Notes under the pieces: model-generated | Told to the model about the DNA's origin: nothing | The model's input: the letters and a program-made list of their open reading frames with translations, nothing else | The model's database searches: none | Translations under genes and position numbers: made by a program | From: Flavobacterium rakeshii | GTDB lineage: Bacteria > Bacteroidota > Bacteroidia > Flavobacteriales > Flavobacteriaceae | NCBI RefSeq assembly: GCF_009741375.1 | Contig: NZ_WOWP01000031.1 | Location: forward strand, 1-58,501 | DNA: 58,501 nt | Direction: 5' to 3' | Shown here: piece after piece, positions 41,681 through 50,421 of the stretch | Position numbering within the stretch: the stretch's first letter is position 1 | Layout of the letters: the number at the start of each line of letters is the position of its first letter

Positions 41681-44584
41681 ATGAGGTTTTACACGATACT
41701 TTTTCTTCTTACGATAAAAGCTGCCTTTGCGCAGTACAATCCCGACTTTACCGATTATAAAACGGAGGCCGAACGAAAATGGGCTGATAGTGTTTATAAT
41801 TCGATGAGTTTTGAAGAGAGGGTAGGACAACTGTTTATGGTTGCGGCATATTCTAACAAGGATGCAGCTCATGAGCAGGAAGTGGAAAAGCTTGTTAAGG
41901 ATTATAAGGTAGGCGGACTGATATTTTTTCAGGGTGGTCCTGTTAGGCAGGCAAAGCTTACCAACCGTTATCAGGCAGCAGCAAAAACACCTCTTTTTAT
42001 AGGTATAGACGGCGAGTGGGGATTAAGCATGAGGCTGGATTCCACCTACCGCTATCCGTGGAATATGACACTTGGTGCTGTTCAGGATATGCGCCTTATT
42101 GAAAAAATGGGAGAACAAATGGGAATGCAGTCCCGCCGAATGGGAATCCATTTCAATTTTGCTCCGGTATTAGATATCAATGTTAATCCCGAAAATCCTA
42201 TTATTGGTAACCGTTCATTTGGAGAAGATAAAGAGAACGTAACCGAAAGAGCTCTTGCCCTTATGAAGGGACTACAAAGTCAGGGTGTATATGCAACAGG
42301 GAAACACTTTCCTGGGCATGGTGATACAGCTTCTGATTCGCACTATTCATTACCATATTTACCATTTACAGAAGAACGTTTAAGAAACTTAGAGTTTTAT
42401 CCGTACAAAAAACTGTTTAAGGAAGGGCTTGCCAGTATAATGGTGGCACACCTTAATGTGCCTAGTATTGAAGCTACCGAGAACTACCCTACGTCGTTAT
42501 CATACAATGTGATTACCAATATTGTGAAAAACGAAATGGGTTATGACGGACTTATTTTTACCGATGCCCTTAATATGAAAGGAGCCAGTAATTATATGCA
42601 ACCGGGCGAGATAGACCTTGAGGCTTTTTTAGCGGGTAATGATGTATTGCTGTTTGCCGAAAATGTACCACTTGCTATAGATAAGTTTAAGGAAGCTTAC
42701 GCTAACAGAGTACTTAGCGAGCAAAGACTGGCTTATTCGGTTAAAAAGATATTGGCTTATAAATACAGGGCAGGACTTAATAATTACAAGCCTATAGATA
42801 TGAATCATCTGTATTCAGACCTTAACGATTATGCTTACGATGATTTAAATTACCAGTTATACGAAAATGCGGTAACCGTATTTAAAAACGAGGATAATAT
42901 ATTACCTGTTCGGAGTCTTGTAAACGAAAAAATCGCCTATATAAAAATGGGTGATGCTGATAATGATGACTTTATAGAAAAGCTTCAGGCGTATGCTGAT
43001 ATTACTATCCTTGAAGAAGAGTCATTACCGCTTTATAAGCAAAAACTAAAAGATGTTACTAAAGTAATTATTGGTTTCCATAAGGCAGACGGTGCATGGA
43101 AAAACCATAATTTCAAACAGGAAGAACTCAACTGGATTCAGGCAATAGCTAAAGAAAAACCGGTTATACTTGCTGCCTTTGTTAAGCCTTATGCACTAAT
43201 GCAAATTAAGGACTTCAGTAATATAAAAAGTGTAGTACTGGCTTACCAGAACAATACTATTGCCGAAACTGTAGCTGCCGAAGTTATTTTTGGAGCTGTA
43301 GGTGCTAAAGGGAAATTACCTGTTTCTATAAACAGTATGTATAAGGTTAATACGGGTATTGATACCGAAACGGTATACAGGCTGGGCTTTACCACTCCGG
43401 GGAATGCCGGTATGGATGCAGCAAGGCTAACTCAAATAGATCTTATTGCTCAAAAGGCCATTGATGGTAATATGACTCCGGGATTGCAGGTGCTTGTTGC
43501 CCGTAACGGTAAAGTGGTATACCAAAAATCATACGGTTATCATACTTATGATAAGGATACTAAGGTTAGTAACGCTGATACGTATGATGTGGCTTCGCTT
43601 ACCAAAATACTCTCTACATTACCACACGTAATGCAGTTGTATGATAAGGGTAAAATTAAAATGGATGCCAAACTGGGTGATATGCTTGCCGAGTTTAAAA
43701 ATACCGATAAAAAGGATATTATATTAAAAGACATGCTACTGCACCAGGCACGTTTACAGCCGTGGATGCCTTTTTATGTAGCAACGCTAGACAGTACAAA
43801 TCATCCGTCGCAAAAATATTACAGAGATACTTATTCGGCAGAATTCCCAAATCAGGTGGCAGAGATGCTGTACCTTAGAAAAGATTATCCGGATACTATT
43901 GTACAACGTATAGCCGATAGTAAACTGCTTGCCGAAAAGAAGTACCGCTATAGTGATTTTACATTCATTCTGCTTAAAACATACCTTGAAAGGCTTAACA
44001 AAAAAAGTCTTGCAGTGTTAAGTGATGAGGCTTTTTATAAACCACTGGGTGCGGCACATACTACTTATAACCCGTTACGTAAATGGGATATGAGTTTAAT
44101 TCCGCCAACAGAGGTTGATAATTACTTCCGTTATCAAACCATACAGGGGTATGTACACGATATGGGGGCAGCAATGGAAGATGGTGTAGGCGGTCATGCC
44201 GGACTGTTTTCTAATAGCCTTGATGTTGCTAAGATCATGCAGATGTACCTTAACGGAGGTGAGTATGGCGGACACCGTTTCTTTTCTCAGGAAACTTTTG
44301 ATACCTTTAATACCTGCTACGGTTGTGAGGAAGGGAATAGGAGAGGACTTGGTTTGGATAAACCTCAAATTGAGAATCCGGGACCTACGTGCGACTGTGT
44401 TTCAAAATCGAGTTTTGGACATACAGGCTTTACCGGAACCATGGCATGGGCCGATCCTGTAAACGGAGTGGTGTATGTTTTCCTTTCTAACAGAACATAC
44501 CCTGAAGCAAAAGAAAACAAACTTTCTAAAGAAAATATAAGGGAAGATATCCAAAAGATAATACAGGATGCCGTTATCAAATAG
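41681..44584 (+). CDS. exported GH3 glycosidase fused to a beta-lactamase-like domain
   Basis: A 967-residue protein from the ATG at 41681; upstream in-frame codons from 41645 would precede the signal peptide MRFYTILFLLTIKAAFAQ. The first 570 residues are a GH3 enzyme: GKHFPGHGDT (about 207-216), nucleophile Asp295 in FTDALNMKG, and a C-terminal alpha/beta sandwich. Residues about 590-965 are a serine beta-lactamase-like domain with Ser639-x-x-Lys642 (ASLTK), a YRYSDF triad tyrosine and HTGFTG. GH3 of this kind removes N-acetylglucosamine from muropeptides (NagZ-like), and the second domain may cut a peptide or ester. The combination suggests peptidoglycan turnover in the periplasm. Confidence 0.9.
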   Translation: MRFYTILFLLTIKAAFAQYNPDFTDYKTEAERKWADSVYNSMSFEERVGQLFMVAAYSNKDAAHEQEVEKLVKDYKVGGLIFFQGGPVRQAKLTNRYQAAAKTPLFIGIDGEWGLSMRLDSTYRYPWNMTLGAVQDMRLIEKMGEQMGMQSRRMGIHFNFAPVLDINVNPENPIIGNRSFGEDKENVTERALALMKGLQSQGVYATGKHFPGHGDTASDSHYSLPYLPFTEERLRNLEFYPYKKLFKEGLASIMVAHLNVPSIEATENYPTSLSYNVITNIVKNEMGYDGLIFTDALNMKGASNYMQPGEIDLEAFLAGNDVLLFAENVPLAIDKFKEAYANRVLSEQRLAYSVKKILAYKYRAGLNNYKPIDMNHLYSDLNDYAYDDLNYQLYENAVTVFKNEDNILPVRSLVNEKIAYIKMGDADNDDFIEKLQAYADITILEEESLPLYKQKLKDVTKVIIGFHKADGAWKNHNFKQEELNWIQAIAKEKPVILAAFVKPYALMQIKDFSNIKSVVLAYQNNTIAETVAAEVIFGAVGAKGKLPVSINSMYKVNTGIDTETVYRLGFTTPGNAGMDAARLTQIDLIAQKAIDGNMTPGLQVLVARNGKVVYQKSYGYHTYDKDTKVSNADTYDVASLTKILSTLPHVMQLYDKGKIKMDAKLGDMLAEFKNTDKKDIILKDMLLHQARLQPWMPFYVATLDSTNHPSQKYYRDTYSAEFPNQVAEMLYLRKDYPDTIVQRIADSKLLAEKKYRYSDFTFILLKTYLERLNKKSLAVLSDEAFYKPLGAAHTTYNPLRKWDMSLIPPTEVDNYFRYQTIQGYVHDMGAAMEDGVGGHAGLFSNSLDVAKIMQMYLNGGEYGGHRFFSQETFDTFNTCYGCEEGNRRGLGLDKPQIENPGPTCDCVSKSSFGHTGFTGTMAWADPVNGVVYVFLSNRTYPEAKENKLSKENIREDIQKIIQDAVIK

Positions 44585-44608
44585 TCATTAACGATAAAAC
44601 CAAAGGAT

Positions 44609-45067
44609 ATGCAGTATAAAGCCAACAGTGTTGAAGAGTACCTAAACGCCATCCCCGAAGAGAGAAGGGATGTAATGGAGAAACTTCGTGAAACTATTGT
44701 AAGCAATTTGCCAAAGGGTTTTCAGGAAGGTATTTCGTATGGTATGATAGGGTGGGTAGTACCACATTCTGCTTATGCACCGGGCTATCATTGTGATCCT
44801 AAGCTGCCGTTGCCTTTTATGAGTATTGCTTCCCAAAAAAACTTTGTGGCTTTATACCACATGGGGGTATATGCTGATAAGGAGCTTTATGACTGGTTTG
44901 TGGCCGAATATCCTAAACATGTTAAAACCAAACTGGATATGGGGAAAAGTTGCATACGCTTCAAAAAGCCCGAAAACATTCCGTTTGAACTTATAGGTGA
45001 GTTGGTTTCTAAAATGACACCACAACAGTGGATTGATTTGTATGAAGCCAATTTAAAATCAAAATAA
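44609..45067 (+). CDS. DUF1801 (YdhG-like) protein
   Basis: A 152-residue cytoplasmic protein. VEEYLNAIPEERRDVMEKLRETI, SYGMIGWVVP and LDMGKSCIRFKKPENIPFELI are the marks of DUF1801, a small fold related to SufE-independent iron-binding YdhG/frataxin-like proteins. No reaction is known. It follows the GH3 fusion by 24 bases and is followed by a terminator at 45106. Confidence 0.85.
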   Translation: MQYKANSVEEYLNAIPEERRDVMEKLRETIVSNLPKGFQEGISYGMIGWVVPHSAYAPGYHCDPKLPLPFMSIASQKNFVALYHMGVYADKELYDWFVAEYPKHVKTKLDMGKSCIRFKKPENIPFELIGELVSKMTPQQWIDLYEANLKSK

Positions 45068-45105
45068 TTTTTATTAGGGTATTTATTACGTTAATTTCTG
45101 AATAA

Positions 45106-45128
45106 AGACGGTTCCGACCGTTTTTTTT
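45106..45128 (+). terminator. rho-independent terminator after the DUF1801 gene
   Basis: ACGGT (45108-45112) pairs with ACCGT (45117-45121) around TCCG and is followed by eight T. The stem is short but GC-rich for this genome. Confidence 0.75.
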
Positions 45129-45166
45129 ATTTAATTTCGTTACTCTTTATTTAGTTTAAATCTTAT

Positions 45167-46297
45167 ATGAAAATCGCTATAGTTTGTTATCCAACCTTTG
45201 GTGGTAGTGGAGTTGTCGCTACCGAACTTGGTTTGGAACTGGCGCGCCGCGGTCACGAAATACACTTTATTACCTACAGTCAGCCCGTGCGCCTTGCCCT
45301 GTTGAATCCTAATTTACATTATCACGAAGTACACGTTCCCGAATATCCTTTGTTTCATTATCAGCCCTATGAACTGGCTCTTTCCAGTAAACTGGTAGAT
45401 ATGGTAAAGCTGCATGGTATAGAGCTTCTGCATGTACATTATGCCATACCACATGCCTATGCAGGGTATATGGCTAAAAAGATGCTAAAGGAACAGGGAA
45501 TTAAAATCCCTATGGTAACCACACTTCACGGTACCGATATTACCCTTGTGGGTAATCACCCGTTCTACAAACCGGCAGTAAGTTTTAGTATTAATCACAG
45601 TGATGTGGTAACATCAGTATCTCAGGCTTTAAAAGACGACACCTACAAGCTCTTTGATATTAAAAGGGACATTGAGGTTATTCCTAACTTTATAGAGGTA
45701 GATAAGAAGAAACTGGAAGAAAACTCTCCGTGTCATCGCTCTATGATGGCTACCGAAAAGCAAAAGATTATTACGCACATCAGTAACTTCAGGAAGGTGA
45801 AGCGTATACCGGATGTGATAAGAATATTTAACGAAGTACAAAAGGTAATGCCTGCCAAGCTGATGCTTGTAGGAGACGGACCTGAAAAAGAACCTGCAGA
45901 AAAGCTTTGTGATGAACTGGGGCTTGCCGATAAGGTTATCTTTTTTGGAAACAGTAGCGAGATCAACGAGATTTTATGTTTTAGTGATTTGTTCCTGCTG
46001 CCGTCTGAAACCGAAAGTTTCGGTCTTGCTGCGCTTGAGGCTATGGCAAACGGGGTTCCGGTTATATCAAGCAATACAGGAGGTTTACCGGAGGTTAATA
46101 AGGAAGGCTATTCCGGCTACCTTGCCGATGTGGGCGATGTAGAGACTATGGCAAAAAGGGCCATCTCTATTTTGGAAGATGACGAGATATTGCTTAAATT
46201 TAAAAACAATGCCCTAAAAGTGGCTCAGGAGTTTGATATTCAGAATATCGTACCTTTATACGAAAGATTATATAAAAAAGCCTTAAAACACAAATAA
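45167..46297 (+). CDS. bshA: N-acetyl-alpha-D-glucosaminyl L-malate synthase BshA
   Basis: A 376-residue GT4 glycosyltransferase. The start MKIAIVCYPTFGGSGVVATELG, HVHYAIPHAYAGYMAK, TTLHGTDITLVG, VGDGPEKEPAE and PSETESFGLAALEAMANG match BshA closely. It joins UDP-GlcNAc and L-malate in the first step of bacillithiol synthesis. Bacillithiol is known in many Flavobacteria and would be the thiol for OsmC-type peroxidases. bshB and bshC are not in the window. The stop overlaps the next ATG by one base (TAATG). Confidence 0.93.
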   Translation: MKIAIVCYPTFGGSGVVATELGLELARRGHEIHFITYSQPVRLALLNPNLHYHEVHVPEYPLFHYQPYELALSSKLVDMVKLHGIELLHVHYAIPHAYAGYMAKKMLKEQGIKIPMVTTLHGTDITLVGNHPFYKPAVSFSINHSDVVTSVSQALKDDTYKLFDIKRDIEVIPNFIEVDKKKLEENSPCHRSMMATEKQKIITHISNFRKVKRIPDVIRIFNEVQKVMPAKLMLVGDGPEKEPAEKLCDELGLADKVIFFGNSSEINEILCFSDLFLLPSETESFGLAALEAMANGVPVISSNTGGLPEVNKEGYSGYLADVGDVETMAKRAISILEDDEILLKFKNNALKVAQEFDIQNIVPLYERLYKKALKHK

Positions 46298-46734
46298 TGA
46301 AAAAACTAGCCAGCCTTTTTATCGTGCTTTTGGTAGTAACCGGATGCCGAATCAACATTGTTAATAATATTAATGCGACAGGTATAGTAAGCTTTGAAAT
46401 CTTACAGCAGTCGGCTTACGGTGGTAGGGAACAACGCTCTGATATGGTTATAACCAATCAGGACGACTTACAATCGTTATACAGCGAACTGAACCTAGGG
46501 GATGCTCCTAATGTTGATTTTGATACCAATAATGTAGTAGCCCTTTTTTTAGGACAAAAATCATCGGGTGGGTTTAGTATAGGTGTACGTAGTGTTATGG
46601 TTGAAGGTAATGTTGCTACTGTAAAAGTTAGCATAAGGAAACCGGAACAGGGCGAAACCGTAAGTATGGCACTTACTACTCCATATAGCATAACAGTAAT
46701 ACCAAAAACGGAACGAGTAATAATAGAAGAATAA
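46297..46734 (+). CDS. PrcB-like lipoprotein
   Basis: A 145-residue lipoprotein with lipobox VTGC (Cys17). The mature part shows TNQDDLQSLYSEL, VVALFLGQKSSGGFSIGV and YSITVIPKTERVI, which match the PrcB C-terminal domain. That domain was described in a subunit of the dentilisin (prolyl-phenylalanine-specific protease) complex of Treponema. Here no protease gene is adjacent. Instead it is coupled to bshA by a TAATG overlap. Its role is unknown. A terminator follows at once. Confidence 0.82.
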   Translation: MKKLASLFIVLLVVTGCRINIVNNINATGIVSFEILQQSAYGGREQRSDMVITNQDDLQSLYSELNLGDAPNVDFDTNNVVALFLGQKSSGGFSIGVRSVMVEGNVATVKVSIRKPEQGETVSMALTTPYSITVIPKTERVIIEE

Positions 46735-46737
46735 ATA

Positions 46738-46766
46738 AAAAATCCCGGAAGTACCGGGATTTTTTA
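46738..46766. terminator. shared bidirectional terminator
   Basis: ATCCCGG (46742-46748) pairs with CCGGGAT (46754-46760), flanked by A and T runs on either side. It ends the bshA-prcB message on the plus strand and, starting at the stop codon of the lipoprotein gene at 46764, the seven-gene minus-strand operon. Confidence 0.88.
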
Positions 46767-47411
46767 TTTTGGCACATCTGTTAAATCAGGGTTCCATTTT
46801 ATGGTATCAGGATTATAAGGCTTTCCACTTTTTTTGTATTGTAATACAATATTTTCTTCTTCTGTAGTCCTGCGACAAATAATACGTCTGTTTTTTTCAT
46901 CACCTTCTAATTTTTTAAATATTTGATTTACTTCGGCAGATTGAAATGAGTCCTTTTGTGAACCAATGTATATATACATGCGCTCTTCCGGTTTTAGGGA
47001 GTCCATAACTTTTGATTTAAAAAAAGTTTCAAAATCATCAACAGGTATATCGATAATATCTTTAGGATAAAGGTTTATAAACGGAGCAGGATACGGCCCC
47101 TGATCTAAACCAGTACCACAATAAACAGGCATATAGGCACGTGATTGATAAAAGTAATATATATGATTTAGGGAATCGATTATAAAATTATGGTTGGAGT
47201 AATATTGGTCATCATATATATAGGGTATTAATACAGGTTCTGTACTGCCAGAATCTTTATCATCAAATTCTTTAAGTTTAACCTGATACTCTTTTTCATT
47301 TTTTTCTTTTATGGCTTCAGTAGTGTAATAAGTAGTTTTATCAGTTTCAGTAGGTTTATTTTCCTTACAGGAAATGAAAAAAAATAAAAGAACTATGTAT
47401 ATGACTTTCAT
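46764..47411 (-). CDS. lipoprotein of unknown family (tandem paralogue 1)
   Basis: A 215-residue lipoprotein with signal peptide and lipobox FISC, Cys15, followed by KENK. The mature part contains YKKSGKPYNPDTIKWNPD near the end, PLTEEE-like TTEEENIVLQ and FQSAEVNQIFKKLE, which align with the next two genes upstream. I do not recognise the family. It is the last gene of the operon, 16 bases after its paralogue. Confidence 0.78.
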   Translation of the reverse strand: MKVIYIVLLFFFISCKENKPTETDKTTYYTTEAIKEKNEKEYQVKLKEFDDKDSGSTEPVLIPYIYDDQYYSNHNFIIDSLNHIYYFYQSRAYMPVYCGTGLDQGPYPAPFINLYPKDIIDIPVDDFETFFKSKVMDSLKPEERMYIYIGSQKDSFQSAEVNQIFKKLEGDEKNRRIICRRTTEEENIVLQYKKSGKPYNPDTIKWNPDLTDVPK

Positions 47412-47427
47412 ACCTGTAAGTTTTTAA

Positions 47428-48012
47428 TTATCGGTTCAAAACTACTTTTGTAGTATCCCAAATTACTTTTGCCGGGTAATATGGCTCTCCGCTTTTGTAA
47501 TATGCTAAAACAACTTTTTCTTCCTCGGTTAACGGTCTTATCATATACACTACTTTTTCATATTCCAGTTTTGAAAGAGCTTTTGTTAAAGTAGCAGAGT
47601 TAAATGTGTCTCTGGCTGTTCCTATTACAAGTGTTATGAACTGACCTTTCGGGATATCAGCATCATTGATGTTTTGATCAATAAACCCTTCTATCGTATT
47701 ATCATTTAACTCAATAAAGTCTTTAGGATTTAAATGTATAAGTTTCTGTTTGGGTATGGTATTATCATAAATACAGTCTGTATTATAGTTTTGGGAATAA
47801 CTGTAATAAAATAGTTTTCCCTGTTCATCTACAATTAGGTTTTTATCACCGTAATAACCAAACAGAGGTGATTCTGTCCGGTTACCCAGTGTATCTTTAG
47901 ACCAGTGGTTCATATCGGGTGCTATGGTGTATACCTTTTCTTTTACTTCGGTATTAGCCTGCTCCATACAACTACCTAGAATAACAAACAATATGAATAT
48001 TACTTTTTTCAT
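47428..48012 (-). CDS. lipoprotein of unknown family (tandem paralogue 2)
   Basis: A 194-residue lipoprotein with lipobox LGSC, Cys15. Shared features are DEQGKLFYYSYSQNY, INLNPKDFIEL-like LIHLNPKDFIELND, FNSATLTKALSKLEYEK, RPLTEEEKVVLAYYKSGEPY and IWDTTKVVLN. The three paralogues keep the order but differ widely, so the duplication is old. It starts three bases after the stop of paralogue 3. Function unknown. Confidence 0.78.
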   Translation of the reverse strand: MKKVIFILFVILGSCMEQANTEVKEKVYTIAPDMNHWSKDTLGNRTESPLFGYYGDKNLIVDEQGKLFYYSYSQNYNTDCIYDNTIPKQKLIHLNPKDFIELNDNTIEGFIDQNINDADIPKGQFITLVIGTARDTFNSATLTKALSKLEYEKVVYMIRPLTEEEKVVLAYYKSGEPYYPAKVIWDTTKVVLNR

Positions 48013-48015
48013 AGC

Positions 48016-48639
48016 TTAGGGTTGTATAGGCCAGTATTTTTCAAAGTAAATTTTAGTGGTATCCCATTCAATCAAATGTGGGTCGTATACAATACCTGTA
48101 TAATTTTCTTTTTTATACTTAAGTACAATACTTTCCTCCTGAGTTAGGGGGCGAACAATCCACAAGGGCTTGTTTCTGCTTGTTGTAATTTTGTTAAGTA
48201 TACTTGTAAGTATAGGGGAGTTAAAGGTGCCACCGGGAGTTGCTATGGCTAATGTATTTAACTTCTTTGTAACAGGATTCATGTCATTATTAACTATATT
48301 CAGCTCAATAAAATGATTCATTATTTTACTGTCAACCTTTACTAAGTCATCAGGGAAAAGATTTATAAATGGTGTTTTACCCGGTTGGAAATCTACGCCT
48401 AAACAATCATTGCTAAACGTAGGAGCTTTGGCATAAAAATAAACGGTATTAGTGCTGTCTATAATAAAGTTGCACCTGCCATATAAATCATTAAAGCGGG
48501 GTATGGAGGTATCATATTTTCCAATGGAATCGGCCATCCATTGATTTTCGGTTATGGTATAGGTATCATTATTCACAGGAGCATTACTTTCCTTGCAGGA
48601 TATAATTAGTAAAGCTCCTATGAACAATAGTTTTTTCAT
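48016..48639 (-). CDS. lipoprotein of unknown family (tandem paralogue 3)
   Basis: A 207-residue lipoprotein with lipobox IISC, Cys15, followed by KESN. The mature part has NFIIDSTNTVYFYAKAP, FINLFPDDLVKVDS, FNSPILTSILNKI, RPLTQEESIVLKYKKEN and LIEWDTTKIYF, aligning with the other two copies. It starts two bases after the EEP gene's stop. The conserved sequence around the acidic FINLFPxD motif may be the functional core. Function unknown. Confidence 0.78.
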   Translation of the reverse strand: MKKLLFIGALLIISCKESNAPVNNDTYTITENQWMADSIGKYDTSIPRFNDLYGRCNFIIDSTNTVYFYAKAPTFSNDCLGVDFQPGKTPFINLFPDDLVKVDSKIMNHFIELNIVNNDMNPVTKKLNTLAIATPGGTFNSPILTSILNKITTSRNKPLWIVRPLTQEESIVLKYKKENYTGIVYDPHLIEWDTTKIYFEKYWPIQP

Positions 48640-48641
48640 CT

Positions 48642-49472
48642 TTATTTTACTTTTAGTTCCACATATACCGGTAAGTGGTCTGACGGATACCTACAATCCT
48701 TAGAGTCACTTAAAACAGCATATTTTACAACTTTTACTCTTTTTTGAGGTACAAATATGTAATCTATTCTTGTGGTTACCGGTTTATGAAATTCAAAGGC
48801 ATTAAATGTACCATCAGGTCCGAAAACCATTTTGGCTACTTTTTTAGAATCATTAAGTAATGAAGACATCAGTTTAATACTTTCGGTATCTTCTTCCAGA
48901 TTAAAGTCGCCCGTAACCGCAAACGGAAGATTGTCTTTATTTACTTCCTTAATCTTATCTGTTATCATTTTAACGCTGTTTGTACGTGCAACATTGCCTA
49001 CATGGTCAAAATGAGTGTTGAATATCCATATTCTTTGTTTGGTTTTATTGTTTTCAAACAATCCGTAAGTACAAACTCGGTTATAAGCAGCATCCCATCC
49101 TTTAGAAGGTACATCGGGTGTTTCAGATAACCAGAAAGTATGATTTTCCAGCATTGTGTATTTTGACTTGTTATAGAATATAGCTGAGAATTCACCTTTG
49201 TTTTTACCGTCGTCACGACCTACGCCTATGTGGTCGTATTTTACCAGTGCACTGTCCAAGTACTGCATTTGGTGTGGTAGTGCTTCCTGTACCCCCATAA
49301 AATCGGGTTCAAAAAATAGTACCTGACCCGCAAGCATGTCTTTACGGTTATCCCATCGGTTTTCTCCGTCGCTTGCTACATCAAGACGGATGTTGTAGCT
49401 CATTACTTTTACATCCTGAGCTTTTGCCACTATGGCAAACATGGCTAATGCCAAAACATAAATATTTCTCAT
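48642..49472 (-). CDS. exported endonuclease/exonuclease/phosphatase-family enzyme
   Basis: A 276-residue EEP-fold protein with signal peptide 1-18 (ending VAKAQ). Metal and catalytic motifs are MSYNIR, GVQEALPHQ (metal Glu), NTHFDHVG, AVTGDFNLEE, RIDYIFVP and SDHLPVYV. The family includes phosphodiesterases, sphingomyelinases, DNases and phosphatases. A periplasmic phosphodiesterase is the safest reading. It lies two bases before the ABC ATPase stop and two bases ahead of the lipoprotein trio, inside the operon. Confidence 0.9.
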   Translation of the reverse strand: MRNIYVLALAMFAIVAKAQDVKVMSYNIRLDVASDGENRWDNRKDMLAGQVLFFEPDFMGVQEALPHQMQYLDSALVKYDHIGVGRDDGKNKGEFSAIFYNKSKYTMLENHTFWLSETPDVPSKGWDAAYNRVCTYGLFENNKTKQRIWIFNTHFDHVGNVARTNSVKMITDKIKEVNKDNLPFAVTGDFNLEEDTESIKLMSSLLNDSKKVAKMVFGPDGTFNAFEFHKPVTTRIDYIFVPQKRVKVVKYAVLSDSKDCRYPSDHLPVYVELKVK

Positions 49473-49474
49473 TG

Positions 49475-50149
49475 TTATTGATTTACGGCTCTTAAGTAGC
49501 CGTGCGTTATTAATTCTTCAGGTTTATCTATAGGTATTATTTTTCCTTCTTTTACTAAGAGGTTCTTATCGCTTATATCCAGTATATCATGGTAATAATG
49601 ATCTGTAACTATTATACCTTTTTCCTGTTTCAGTTCGGTATGCAGTTCCTGTATTTTTTCTTTGTACAGGGGTTCTACCATAGAGAAAGGCTCATCGAGC
49701 ATTAGGAAAGGGTGGGGAAGGTGGCTTACTATTAAAAGTTCAAGGTAACGTAACTGTCCCATAGAAAGGCTTCCTACTTTTTTATCCCTTAAATGATGAA
49801 TCTCCGGTCTGTAAAACAGTTTGTCCTGCAGGCTGCCTTTAGGTAATACTATCGGGATAATATTTTTTACCGTTTTGTTTTTAGGCAAAAAGGGATCCTG
49901 TGGCAAATAGGCTATTTTTTGTTGGGTAATTATGTCTTTTGGTTTGCAGTATTTTCCGTTTATGCTAATAGAAATACTATCGGCTTTTTCACTACCGAAA
50001 ATGACTTTAAGTAATGTAGATTTTCCGCTGCCATTCCTCCCGAAAACACCAACAATCTCTCCGGTATCACAACGCATATAAGTATTGTCCAGCACCGTTT
50101 TGTTTCCAAAACGTTTAATTATCCCCGATACAGAAAGACTTTGTTTCAC
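49475..50149 (-). CDS. ABC-type ATPase subunit
   Basis: A 224-residue stand-alone ABC ATPase. Walker A is GRNGSGKS (37-44), the Q-loop is Gln84 (LPQDPF), the signature LSMGQ (128-132, a variant of LSGGQ), Walker B FLMLDEPF with Glu153, and H-loop His184 (VTDHYYHD). No membrane domain is fused. Its ATG overlaps the stop of the 90-residue membrane-protein gene by four bases (ATGA), so that protein is the natural partner. Exporter-type ATPases of about this size work with small or multi-helix permeases. The substrate is unknown. Confidence 0.9.
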   Translation of the reverse strand: MKQSLSVSGIIKRFGNKTVLDNTYMRCDTGEIVGVFGRNGSGKSTLLKVIFGSEKADSISISINGKYCKPKDIITQQKIAYLPQDPFLPKNKTVKNIIPIVLPKGSLQDKLFYRPEIHHLRDKKVGSLSMGQLRYLELLIVSHLPHPFLMLDEPFSMVEPLYKEKIQELHTELKQEKGIIVTDHYYHDILDISDKNLLVKEGKIIPIDKPEELITHGYLRAVNQ

Positions 50150-50418
50150 GATAGTAATATTAGTAAAATAAAAAGAGGCAGGGATATAACGGCATTAATA
50201 ACTAATGTCATTATCCCAAGTTTAAGCTTGGTAAACCCAAGGTTATAGTATAAATAAAGTTCGTTTTTATAAAAATAGTAGTACCCCAAAAAGCCAAAAG
50301 CCATCCCGAAAGTACACAATATTACAGGTAGCATGATTATGTTGTTGAAAGTCATGCCGAGGCTCACAATAAGGTTAATCAGGTTTACCCTAAGAAAAAA
50401 AATCCAGTATGCTCTCAT
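50146..50418 (-). CDS. small three-helix membrane protein, possible ABC partner
   Basis: A 90-residue, very hydrophobic protein with about three membrane helices (8-27, 28-48, 66-89) and a short charged loop KNELYLYYNLGFTKLKLG between the second and third. Such a loop with a coupling-helix look can contact an ABC ATPase. The gene overlaps the ATPase gene by four bases, a sign of coupled translation. I do not recognise a family. A 90-residue permease would need to oligomerise. Confidence 0.72.
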   Translation of the reverse strand: MRAYWIFFLRVNLINLIVSLGMTFNNIIMLPVILCTFGMAFGFLGYYYFYKNELYLYYNLGFTKLKLGIMTLVINAVISLPLFILLILLS

Positions 50419-50421
50419 GAA

